Below, piece by piece: positions 50,101 to 61,488 of a stretch of 64,000 nt of DNA. The stretch covers positions 9,938,685 to 10,002,684 of the forward strand of contig CM068382.1 of NCBI GenBank assembly GCA_034770075.1, given 5' to 3'. The number at the start of each line of letters is the position of its first letter. Within the stretch, counting starts at the first letter, position 1. The translations under genes and the position numbers were made by a program. The stretch comes from Aralia elata (lineage: Eukaryota > Streptophyta > Magnoliopsida > Apiales > Araliaceae). Under the pieces are notes generated by a model. That model was not told the origin of the DNA, ran no database searches, and worked only from the letters and a program-made list of their open reading frames with translations.

Positions 50101-53100
50101 CTCAAAATACAATGTGTGTTTATAACTTTATATATGTAGTCATTTTTTTTTCTAGTTTGCCTAGTTTTGTGATTTGATATGCTACGACCTACATTATGAA
50201 TATGGTAAATAATTAGAAATATAAATATATAAATAGTTATATAAATGTTAAATATATATAATTTAATATGCATAAAATTTATATTGTTAACTACTTGTCG
50301 ACTTGTGGACGACTAGTCGGACGCCTTGTCGCCTAAGCGCTTAAGCTCCCGGCTATCGCCTTGTCTCGACTTGGCGTCTTGATAACTATGTACATCACAT
50401 ATCAAATTAGAATATACATCACATATCAAGATAGTGTATATTATTATCACAATCTTGAGAATATGACGGAAGGATAATGGCCGCTCGTCAAAAGCTTAAT
50501 GGACAGATTCGATAGAAAGAATGAAAAGACATAAAGAAGAATTTTTTTTTAGACGACTGCAAAATTATCCAAAACACGGAAAGAAGATTTAAAACAAGTA
50601 AACAAATCTTGTAACCTTATAAATGAATGTGGCTTTAATCTTGTTTTCATAGAACACTTGATATATGTGACTTTAAATACGTAACCTTTCTCTTCAACGG
50701 GGTAGAGTTCAAGTTACAAATGGTTCCTTCGTTACAGTTCATGGGCAGGGATCCATGGAGTGCACACATACCTTATTTCTGTCTTCTGTCCTCCATGTTC
50801 CTTCTTTCAGCGCTAATTATTATTGATTCCACATATTACTATCACTAATGTCAAAACGTAAAATATTTTGGGAGTTTGTATGCTGATTTTAAATACCTCC
50901 TTTACAACTCTTCCTCCCTATTTGTCTCCTCATATATCTTCAAAACAAGATTTGAACAACTTGTTATTCGTAATATATGTGTTTACTCAACCAGACTTAA
51001 TATAACAATAGAAGTGCATATAAGAAAAACCTTTGCTGTTCTCCTTCACACCATAGAAAATATTGGTATCATTTGCAAACAAATACAAAGGTTTCGCCCC
51101 TCCACCACCCCTTATAAAATTTGGGTCCCAATATTTGGTGCATGCCTCGTATTCTTTTGCTTAAGAGGGTTATCATGTAACTTTTATCCATCTTTATGGA
51201 ATTTTAGGAGTTTTTTGTTAGAGCATAGTTGTATTTAGTATTTCGCACTCCATTTGATGGAGCTGCTCTTTAGTTTATGTTTTTTTTTGGGTCTTGTGTA
51301 TGATCCATCTGTACATGTGTTGCAGTGGACCCTCCCTAATACTTGATGGGAAAATATTGTATTTGGACACTTTGGAGAATATCAAAGAATGATACAAGCC
51401 CAAGAAATAATGACAAGGAATGACATGTCCCAAGAAATCTAAAATTTTATTTTTCTGTATCGTTAATTTTGTATATTTTTGGTAGTAGGATGTTATTAAT
51501 TTTATTTAGGTTAGTAAGATTTTTGAATATCTAAAAGACATTATTTGATTGGAATATTAGGATAATCTTTCTAGGTATTTATTATATAGGTATTATGTTA
51601 GGATGTTTTCTTTTTTAATTTTATCTTCAAAATTAAGCAATTTTTTTTGCTTGGTGATGAAGTATGTCTAGGTTCAGCTTATCTTTCCCTATTGTAACAA
51701 TATATTCATTTACATTTTGATAGGAAAATATATATATTTGAAGAATCAATGGAAAAACTTGGATTATTATAATTTTGATTTTCTGTATCTGGATGATTAT
51801 TTCCCCTTGAATAAAGCATTTGGCTGTGACAGGTTATAACACATCCTGTTTGGAGGTGTTGATTGATTCCACCTCCCCCAATTGGTGACTATCAACCTGT
51901 TCGAAGGCAGGCAATAGGTTTTATTTCCTGCTTAGCTTTGAACATTGAATAGTTAGCCTCCCGCTTTGCATCATCACATCAATTAGTAGCATAATCGTGC
52001 TGCTATGTATGTTATGTTTTGTAATAGATTAACTGTAAAGTTATTACAAAAATAGTTTTAAGGTTCTTTCTAATTTGATTATTTTTATTGTGCAGCAAAA
52101 CAGATTGCAGGTTATTGGCTAGTCATGATGATTATAGCATAATGTCCAAACTTCCAAGGGATAGAACATCAGTGGTGACAATACTTAGGAATCCAATTGA
52201 CCGCATTTTCAGCACTTACGAATTTTCGATAGAGGTAGCAGCTAGGTTTTTGATTCATCCTAACTTAACATCTGCTACAAGAATGTCTGGACGCCTACGC
52301 TCGAAGACAAAGGGAATAAGCACACTGGATATTTGGCCATGGAAGTATTTGGTTCCTTGGATGAGAGAGGATCTATTTGCTCGGGTATGTTTATTTAAAA
52401 GTTATCATCGGATTGTACCCACATAATTCTTTTTTTCCCCTCTCAATTGAATTATATATTAGTGTTACTGCATTCTTTTTACCTGATGAGTCTCTTTTTA
52501 ATTCTAATGGACAGCGAGAAGCCAGAAAGCGTAAGGGCTCAACTTATACTAAAAGTAATGACTCATACAATATGAAGGACATTGTCATGCCGTTGCTTGA
52601 ATACATTCATGACCCTATAGCTCTTGATATCATTCATAATGGAGCCACATTCCAGGTATATGGCATATGCCTGTATTTGCAAACAACAGACCTGTATGTT
52701 CCAGTTTCAATAGTTAACATTAAATAAATAATGAAATGATTCTCACTTGTCCAATGAAATGTATAAGATTTATTAAGATGAATACATAAGTTTACTTGAA
52801 TATCTTAAGTTATGATATCGTAATGATATTCTTTCCGCATAGTAAAAATTGAATAATATCATAATTTTAAGCTGTAGTAATTTATTTGGTCAGATTAATT
52901 AAAACCAAAATTATCATAGGTCTATAATGTTAGGGCCTGGGTACATGATCTCTAAGATCATCTCTCTGGTTGGCGCTGGCTTTGGCTGTTTGGTATTTCT
53001 TATTGGAGCCTCTATTTTGTGCCAAAGGTGATCAGAAGCATATTTAGGCTTGCATGGAACGGGTAGGATTCTTGGTCTAGTATTTTTCTCCCTTCTTTTC

Positions 53101-56100
53101 GTCCCTTTTTTTCCTAATCACCAATCTGATCGTGGAAGTTCAGTTTCGGTTGCCTTAATTTTCTCCTTCTCTCTCTCTCTAATTTAAGGTTGGGAATGGA
53201 AGTTATATTCGTTACAGAAAACTTTTGGGTAGTTGTGGTTTCTTTCTGTACGACTTTTCCTCGTCTTTTTGTCTTTTATCTCCATGTATTATTCTGTAAT
53301 TGTGATAGGAGTTCTACCTCTGGTGATTTTATTTGTCTTGTTTAGAATTTATTACTGAGAGATAGAGTAATACCTTTCATATTTCGCCCTCCCTTGATAT
53401 GAAATCTTCGCCCTGGATTCTTCAAGAAATGTCTCTTTTAAGTCCTTTCTTGACTTACTCTTATACTTGGTATTTACTTTCCTGTGGCCTCGTATCTGAA
53501 AAGCAGACACTTCTACTCCAGACCTTGTAAACTTTAGTCAAGTGCTTTATTGTTAACACATTCAATACTAATGATTAGTACAGATTAGGTCTTCATTAGA
53601 CCTTGTCAACTTATATATGTGTAGTGCAAACAGTGGAGCAATTGCTGCAATTCTCATCCCACTTATTTTGACAGTGTCCTACTTCTCAGATCCTCTGGCA
53701 TATACTTCACTGGTCAAGTACAAGCATGACATATTGTGTCTATGGATAACTCTAAACCTTGCTTAAGTTCATTTCCATATGTTAACTATGGTAAATATGT
53801 ACACTGTTTGGCCAACTATTATTATATAGGTTGCAGGATTGACGAATAACTCTAAATTAGGGGAATCACATGAAGTGCGTCATTGTGCGATAAAGTATCA
53901 GAGTCTTGGTGAACATGTGCTTGAAGTTGCAAAGGTAATAGTATGAGGTTATGTAAGATGGTGGATAATAATTTTGTCGTTTTGATTCACTTTATTATCC
54001 GTATGCTGCAAGTATAGTAGATCCTTGTAAATCTTGCAGAAGAGGTTGGATAATATGCTGTATGTTGGGCTCACTGAGAACCACAAAGAATCTGCCACAA
54101 TGTTTGCAAATGTGGTTGGTGCGCAAGTGATTTCCCAGTTGATGGCATTGAGCTCAAGTACAGATCTTGCAGCTAATAATGAATCAGGTATGTGTTGCTA
54201 TGAGTTCTGTGTTCGTTAGCTATGTGCAACTTCTAGTGATCATAAATATGCATCCTTTTCCGCATAAGGATACCAAACTGGTCAAATGAAATTTATATAG
54301 TTAAATATATGGACGCACCCACTCCCACACCCAACTCACGAAAGGGGAGTGGGTGTTGGCATTTGATTAAGACAAAGCACCAGCCCCATTAAACTTTCCT
54401 TTCTCCTCTCTCCTCTCTCTCTCTCTCTCACAGACACACACAAACCCATAAACCTTGTAAATCACTACCTCTATCTTATTTCTTCCTCCAAAGTTCTACC
54501 TTTTCATTCCCTGTCATACCAATGGAATAACCCAGCAGTTCATAATTGTTCTCTGTTGAGTTTGGGCAACATCTGCGCATTTTAGTTTCTGATCATCTGA
54601 TTCGAAGGTTCATTTATTTGACGGGATTATAAATTTCTTTGTTAAAAACAATTGTTGCAGCACAACAGGTATCTTCATTTCCAGATTCTAAGTCTTCCAT
54701 CTCACTTCATCAGGTAAAAAGTGCCAGACTTTTGCTCTTAATTTAAAGCAATGCTTGAGATATCTATCATAATTGCACTTTTGATGCATCAATATATATT
54801 TATAATAGAATAGTAGCTCGTACCAAAAGGCAAACAAAATTGCATCTATTGAACAAGTTAAAACGACAAACAAATACGTGAGTCCACCTCGCACAATGTT
54901 TTATTTGGCTATGTATTTCCTCATTTGTGATCGTTATATCATTTAAGGTGTGACTAATAAGAGCTTCTTACTCGCATATCAGATGACTGTGGAGAAACTT
55001 ACCGAAGTTTATGAGACCTGTGTTTCTAGCTTACGTAAATCCCAAGCACAACGAAGAAATGCATCTTTTAACAGAATCTCCCCTGCAAACTTTACGAAAG
55101 AGGTACAATTTCTATAAATTTCTTCATAAGTTTGTCAAGTTACTTGGTGTGTCATATATCTTCTTCCACCATCTCTTTGTGCAAATTCATGTCTCTATTT
55201 AGCTTGATCTTTTTAGCTGCAAATCTGTAAACAAGCCCAGAAAAATGGTAATGTTTTATTGGTTGATTAAATGTAGATACTAGCTTTTAACGTAAGATGA
55301 CATAAACCGAACACATGCAACTTTGATGCAGGTAGCACGAATATACTTTTCTTTTCTTTCCTTTTATTGAGCAGGGTGTTTTTTATTTTTTTTGTGTGTG
55401 TGTGGAGGGGGGGGGGGGTATTTGTGTGTTAGGGGGGTGGGGGGTAATTCATGTTTCTTGTGGTCATAGACAAACCTGAAAACGCATTTCTATACTTTCT
55501 CTGATTGCTTTTTCATTAGTTCTTCTCCTACTTGTCTTGCAAATCAAATAAAATAGAATTGATGATGGGGTCCACAAAATTCTTTAATTTGAAAAGTCAT
55601 GCAGTCCTTTTCAGTGATATCTTTTTGGAATTCTTAAGGTGATGAGCATTTCGGAGATCCCAAATTGGAAAATATAACGTCTATTTTCAAATGGAAGAAG
55701 TATATAATAAACACCAGTTTAGACTGTTAAAATTTTGTGATTAAGCGGATAGGCCATGCCATATAAAAGGATTATGCACACAAGTGAACTCAGTTGCAAT
55801 GCTTTTAATGCTTTAGTTTTACCTCAGGTTCTTTCTAAAGCATAGCACTAGTTTCTGCATTGGCCAACTTAGAGGCCCTTAGTTTTATTTTGCTGCATTA
55901 ATTTCTTGCTGGGATATGCATGTGATCCCACACTTTTTTATAGGGATTTTCTAACTTGAGGGATTGTTTTGCTATAATAAGATTTATTAAAGCATTTAGT
56001 TGGTGTGTCCTTGTTAACCTAAGGTGCTGAAACAAGTGGACCGAGTATAAATAAGATTTACTATCTTTAAGGGCTATATTTATTAAGTTATTTGAAAATA

Positions 56101-56133
56101 ATTTACAAGGCAGTACATAATTTACATATTTAC

Positions 56134-56176
<43 letters not shown>

Positions 56177-57915
56177 TTTACTTTTTCAATTTTTGTGGTT
56201 TGAAGGTAAGGAGGGAGGAAATTGCTGGACAATTCAGTGCCAACATATGTCTCATGCATTCTAAATCAGTAAATTGTGACCTAGTCTTATATCAGTTGCG
56301 GAACTTCTTGATAGTAGTATCATATTTCTAGTCTTTCTGTTGAAATTAATCCTTGCTAACCCATACCTAGAGATTGTGTATTCTTGCCCCAGTTACTTGA
56401 TGCAATTATGTTCCATAATAAATAGGTCTACAAGTGAAATACATACATATAAGGCACATTCGTATGCCACAGACAAGCTTAAAAGAAGGTAAAATAGATT
56501 CTTGGAAGAATAATGTATTGATGAGACTTAAAAGCACTATCTAACATGGAGCATTAGATGCTGAGGTTAGATATTGAGATTCCATGATAGTTTTCAGCAG
56601 CACAATTCCCATTGGTTGAAATACGAAGTGACTATATTGATGTCAAAAACTTTCCACTGCACGTAGTTTCGATGGAGGAAGATATTCTGTTATGTTGTAT
56701 CTATGTAGTGTAATTTGTAACAAAGAAAATCTCTAAACACCTTAGGAAAATGGACAGTTTTCCTTTGGCAACTGCAACCTACCCTCGAGGGGTATCATCT
56801 AGTGAATGAACAATCTAGACATCTAGTTAGGAAGTTCTGATCGAAGACATCAGTTGATATTTATATATAATTGATAAAATGTACTTTGTTGCCGCTGCCA
56901 ATGTTTTGGACTTTGAAAATTTTCAGGCACGTCTTCATATTCCTGAACTGGTTCTTCAGGAGATTGCATCACTTAACAGTCTAGACGTGCAGCTCTATAA
57001 GTATGCTCAGGACATTTTTGCAAAGCAAAATAGACATATGGGGCAAAAGTTTCTAGGTTCTGTAAGTGCCCCTCTTTCTGAAACTCAACATTTCTGGCAT
57101 CTTAGTTCTTACTATAACCTTCTTCCCACATGCTTTAGTTTACACTGCTACTTTTATAAAACATCAATAATGAAGTGCAACAATGTCAAATTGTTCACCT
57201 GCAGTCCTCAATAGATGACTGTATCAATTTGGGAATTGGAGGCTGATCCGGATGCACAAACTTTTCCCATTGGGGCCTACACATGCAATATGTGCTACCC
57301 GCACTAACTTTTCCCAGTGGGGGCAGCATATTGTCTTTTTAAGAAATTAATATTACTATTTTAATGTTGGTAAAACATCAAACAACCATGTGCATGAAGT
57401 AAGAGATATATTGCATATTATGGCCCCAGTTAGATTTAGTTTCTACTTGCCCGTTGCAGTGATAATGAAGTAGTCCCTCGACCTCATATATTAATTTTTA
57501 AACAATTGCTTGAGATGTCAAGCAATATGGAACATAAGTTCTTAACAAGCCTCGTTGTCGTTAATATTCCCTAGTGTTTGCAAATGAGATGATATGCTGT
57601 ATGCTTAGGTAATTGCTACTTGAGTTAGCTGGATTATGTTGACAAACATTTAATCATATGATCAATAACATCCAATTGCAAAATCAGATGTTTTGCCTTA
57701 TTACCTTTATCCTCTTACTTGCATCAAATAAATGGCATTCATGATGATTGCTTAATGACTTGATTTCTCACTTTAATAAATTGCAGGAGAGCAAATTCAA
57801 ATATTCACTCGATGCCCTCTCTTGGAAAGCCTTTTCATTAGCCACCATTTTCTTGCTCCTCTTCATTTTCCTGCTTGTAAATGCAAGAAAGAGAACATCA
57901 AAACTTAAACTATGA
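47152..57915 (+). CDS. TPST: Tyrosylprotein sulfotransferase, 474 aa
   Basis: Eleven coding exons join in frame: 47152-47206, 47675-47852, 47990-48061, 52096-52384, 52515-52655, 53830-53934, 54040-54187, 54661-54713, 54983-55102, 56927-57061 and 57787-57915. The product transfers sulfate from PAPS to tyrosines of secreted peptides such as PSK, PSY and RGF, in the Golgi. It has a signal peptide (MDHALKFALLLPLLLIGVAC), a PAPS-binding loop FFLHVPRTGGRTYF near residue 70, the 3'-phosphate contact region TILRNPIDRIFSTYEF, the conserved STLDIWPWKYLVPWMREDLF and a C-terminal membrane segment FSLATIFLLLFIFLLV before a basic tail. This type I layout is specific to plant TPST (Arabidopsis about 500 aa from memory). 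Intron 3 spans 4.0 kb and holds a hAT element. No lesions are seen. Confidence 0.95.
48968..50390. mobile_element. hAT-type element, 1.4 kb, in TPST intron 3
   Basis: The ends are CATGCTTATCAAGTCG and inverted CATAGTTATCAAGACGCC, flanked on both sides by TACATCAC (48960-48967 and 50391-50398), a perfect 8-bp duplication. Subterminal regions are rich in GGCGAC and GTCGCC motifs. It is non-coding and contains a minisatellite. Confidence 0.92.
49380..49600. repeat. Minisatellite, about 53-bp unit, inside the hAT element
   Basis: The motif ATTGACATGGCCACATGCTG followed by CCCAATTTTTTATTGTCATG repeats about four times with small changes. The short open frame across it is a by-product of the repeat. 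Confidence 0.85.
50399..52095. other. Rest of TPST intron 3, nothing recognised
   Basis: AT-rich intron sequence. A 120-codon open frame at 50876-51238 has no recognisable domain and is probably chance. Confidence 0.5.
56137..56172. repeat. (TA)n(TG)n microsatellite in TPST intron 9
   Basis: A short TA run is followed by about 15 TG units. Confidence 0.9.
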
Positions 57916-58975
57916 CTGTGATTTGAAGCAAAAATATAGAGATACAGGCAAAAGGTTTTAGGAGATGAATGGAAGGTTCATTTATTTTGTGATTCTTCCG
58001 CTTATATTTAAGGCCAACCATGGCAATTTTTGTAGAGATGGGCAATCATGATATTGTCAAAATATATGGTTTCTTAATTACTTGCATTTATTTTCTCCAT
58101 TTTTGGTTTATAGGTGAATTTTGGGTTTGATCTCATACAATATGTTGAATTATGATGTATTTTCCACCATGAATGCATATTTAGATGGTGTAACATTTTT
58201 GCTTCAGTTTGTACAGCAGCTTCTTACTGATTGGCTTCGGTCTGTGTTATAAATGTACTGTCTATAGTTGTTTTAGTGTTTGCATTTTTTATTTATTTAT
58301 TTTATTTTATTTAGCTTTGTTGTTTGTGTATTGGGTCCAATAATAGATTTTTTATGGTTTCAGCCATAGGTAGTTGTATATTTTGGTTAGTTCTGTATCT
58401 CAACAAGCTACTGCATAAGTTGAAAAACAAGAGCTTTTAAGTTTTAGCCAACTCTCTATATATTACCAATCTTTGCTGTTTTAATTTACATATATTATAT
58501 ATACAATTAATGAATATTATGCTTTCTTTGCTCGATTGAGAATACAAAAAGTTAACCAGGATCTAAAGAAAAAAATTTATGACTTAATTTAGTCCTACCA
58601 ATTAATTGTAATAAATGAGAATGAAGAAAAAAGATGTAGCTTGAAAAATATATGTTTGCTGTTATAATGTAATAATGTAATAATGTAATGTTGTAATAGT
58701 GTAATTTGGTGGTGTTTGATTGTATCATAATGTATTTTAACGGTTCACATTTTAATGTATTAACATTTTTATTGGGATAAAAAAATTCTCTCTGAATGTC
58801 TTTAAATTATTAATATACAAAATTAAATCTAAACTATTCAGATGACACATTAAGATGCATTAAGATACATTAAAAGATGGGTTATTAAAATACATTAAGA
58901 TGAAATCAAACACCATAGCTAATTAATTAATTTATCATCTACTCCCGCAGACTACCAAGATCCCCTGCTTCCACC
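57916..58975. other. TPST 3' flank, no other gene
   Basis: The first few hundred bases after the stop are the likely 3' UTR. The remainder is AT-rich, with short TAATG-type repeats near 58665-58690. Confidence 0.5.
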
Positions 58976-59589
58976 TAAGGGTGTAACGAGTCGGATCGAA
59001 GCGAACAGATAGCTATTCGAAAACGTTAAATTTATACTCGATTTCGAATTATATTTGAAATTTTTTATTCAGATTCAACTCAACTCGAATATTTATTACT
59101 CAAATTCGATCCGACTCGGATCGAATTATATTCAAACTACTCACAAGCTTCAAATTCAAGCTCAAATTCGAGTATTCACTTTATAACTAGCTTTATAATA
59201 AATATAATTATAAATTAAATTTGTTATTTTACTTGAAAATGAGAAAATATATTTACTATTACACTTTACAAATATAAAATCACAATTAAAATTAGAAATA
59301 AAATAATAATAATTAATTATCCTAATTTGATTTAATTTTGTATATATTATAAGAGAATGTATCAAACATCTAATCGAATCTATATCAATTGAGTATGTAT
59401 CGAATCACAATCGAGAATTCGAGTAGTTTGAATTTTAAACGAATCGAGTATAATCTTACTTAGATTCTCCTCATATTTTTATTCGAACTATTTTTTATGC
59501 TCAAATTTGGATCATATTATTAATGAATCTGACTCTTACTCGTATTTTTTCGAGTCGAGCCCGAACTGTTTAGTTTGTTTACAACCTTA
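58976..59589. mobile_element. hAT-like element, 0.6 kb, upstream of the GATA gene
   Basis: The ends TAAGGGTGTAA and inverted TAAGGTTGTAA differ at one base and are flanked by CTTCCACC on both sides (58968-58975 and 59590-59597), a perfect 8-bp duplication. Subterminal sequence is rich in CGAGTCG/ACTCGAAT-type motifs in both orientations. It is non-coding. Confidence 0.88.
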
Positions 59590-59597
59590 CTTCCACC

Positions 59598-60100
59598 TCC
59601 CTCACCCAATAACGGCAAAATCACAACTTTTAATTATTATTCAATTCATTTCTCTCATCTTATTTACACATCAACAATTAAGCTTATTAACAATAAATAA
59701 ATAATGTTATTTAAAAAAATATAAACTTGTCAACAATATTTAATGAAATATACTATTAGTAATATAATTTTAAAAATAAACACTAATTTTTTTAATAACA
59801 TTCTATTAGTCCATAAAAATAAAATAAAAAATTATAATAATATTCATTAAATTGATTATTGACCAATTTATTAAAAACAATTAAAAAAAATACTTTATAA
59901 ACAACAAAATTTGTTTACAATAGTAAAAAAATAGATATGAAATATAATTTTTGATTATCTATAAAAATAAGTAGGTAAAAATATTATTTAATATTATTTT
60001 TTATTAATTTAACCATAAATAAATCGCTTAGATATACTAAAATGAATTTAAAATTTAAAAATTATACAATAAACTGTCTGAATAATTTAATCCATCAAAT
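59598..60100. other. AT-rich promoter-side sequence of the GATA gene
   Basis: Very AT-rich sequence with no coding potential, ahead of a more balanced leader. Confidence 0.45.
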
Positions 60101-60210
60101 TTGACGTAAACAAACAGGCCCAAAGCCTAGTAATCCAATATACTCCTCCAGTCGGCCCTCCCTCCGCACAAAGACAAAGAAAGATAGTGTAGAGAGAGAA
60201 AAAGGGTATC

Positions 60211-60245
60211 CTTCTTCTTCTTCTTCTTCTTCTTCTTCTTCTTCT
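60211..60245. repeat. (CTT)n microsatellite in the probable GATA leader
   Basis: About 11-12 CTT units in a pyrimidine-rich region just upstream of, or within, the leader exon. Confidence 0.92.
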
Positions 60246-60406
60246 GTTTGTACCTTTTCTCTTTTTTCATATTTTAATTTCCTTCGTCTGAAACTCTGCA
60301 ATTAATGGCCTAAAAGGGTCTTCTTTTTTCTATCTTTTTTTTTCCACGGAAGTGACAGAAACAGAGTGAAGAATCCATATCAGGAGGCAGCCTAGCTAGC
60401 TCTAAG

Positions 60407-61482
60407 GTTTGTTTCCCTTTTTACACTGAAAATTCTTAATTTATGCTAAAAATCTTACCTTTTTTTATAGAGCTCTTAAATTTAACCTCAAAATGGCACT
60501 TTCTTTGTTTGGGTTCTGACAAAATTGATGGAGAAAGTAAAGGTTTTCCAGGATTAGGTTTGATTCTCTGTTTCTCTTTCCTCTTTCTTTTTCTCGGCAG
60601 CCAAACAGAGTCCTATGGTTCTGTCGGTGGAATATTATCTAAGGACAAAGTTTATTAGAGCGATTACAAAACGGTGTCGTTCTTTAATTATAAAACGCTA
60701 CTGCCAACAATAAACACGTGTCTTAATTAATGCTTCTTCTTTTTTCCCCTCCGCCAAATCTATGAAAGAATTAATATTATTTATATTTCCTTAATTCCAC
60801 CGAAAGAATCCTAGGACTCTGTTACTAGATGAGCTGGAAAAATAGAAAAAATCAAAATTAACGGATTCAACCCCAAGATTCTGGTACTAGATTCTGTTTA
60901 AACTTTCTTTATATTTTTTATAAAAAAAAGAAAAGAAAAGAAAAGAAAAGAAAAGAAAAACAAATCAAGATTTTTAGAAAGAAAAAAAAAGCCAATTCAT
61001 GTGGATAGAATTACTTCATAATCCTATTTAAATTCACGTCACTGTGTGGATAGGATTACGTGATAATCCTAAAAAAGGGATAACGGAAAATATATAAATT
61101 GCCATAAAAAGATGCCAACTTTTATGCCTGAGTTGACGCATAAGAAAAAGCCCATAGATTTGCACTTAATTACATGCACGGGCAATTCCCAATCCCATTC
61201 GGTATTGAATAATGCTGAGTAATTGTAAGTCTACTCAGCACATAATTTGGCTGATTTTTTTGGGATAAAGATATAATCTTTTCTATGAATTTACTTTTTC
61301 ACTTCAACTTTCCTTAACCAAATCAAGAAAGTCAATATTCATGCAAATTCTTGTGTATATTTTTATGTATGTATATATATTTGGTTTGGGTCATTAGGGC
61401 ATATGCATGTGTTGTATTTGTGTTTTGAATTTTAGTTGGTTTTGAATAGTTTGTTTTTGATATTCTAGTTTTGATTCAGCAG
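60407..61482 (+). other. 5' UTR intron of the GATA gene
   Basis: The donor CTCTAAG|GTTTGTTT at 60406/60407 and the acceptor ATTCAGCAG ending near 61482, 6 bases before the ATG, suggest a leader intron of about 1.1 kb. Another acceptor, TATTCTAG, ends at 61468. The intron carries an AAAAG repeat at about 60924-60959. Confidence 0.55.
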
Positions 61483-61488
61483 AACTGT

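Noticed and set aside
50876..51238. 120-codon open frame in TPST intron 3
   Set aside because: It has no recognisable domain, lies wholly inside an intron defined by strong exon matches on both sides, and its length is not surprising in AT-rich DNA.
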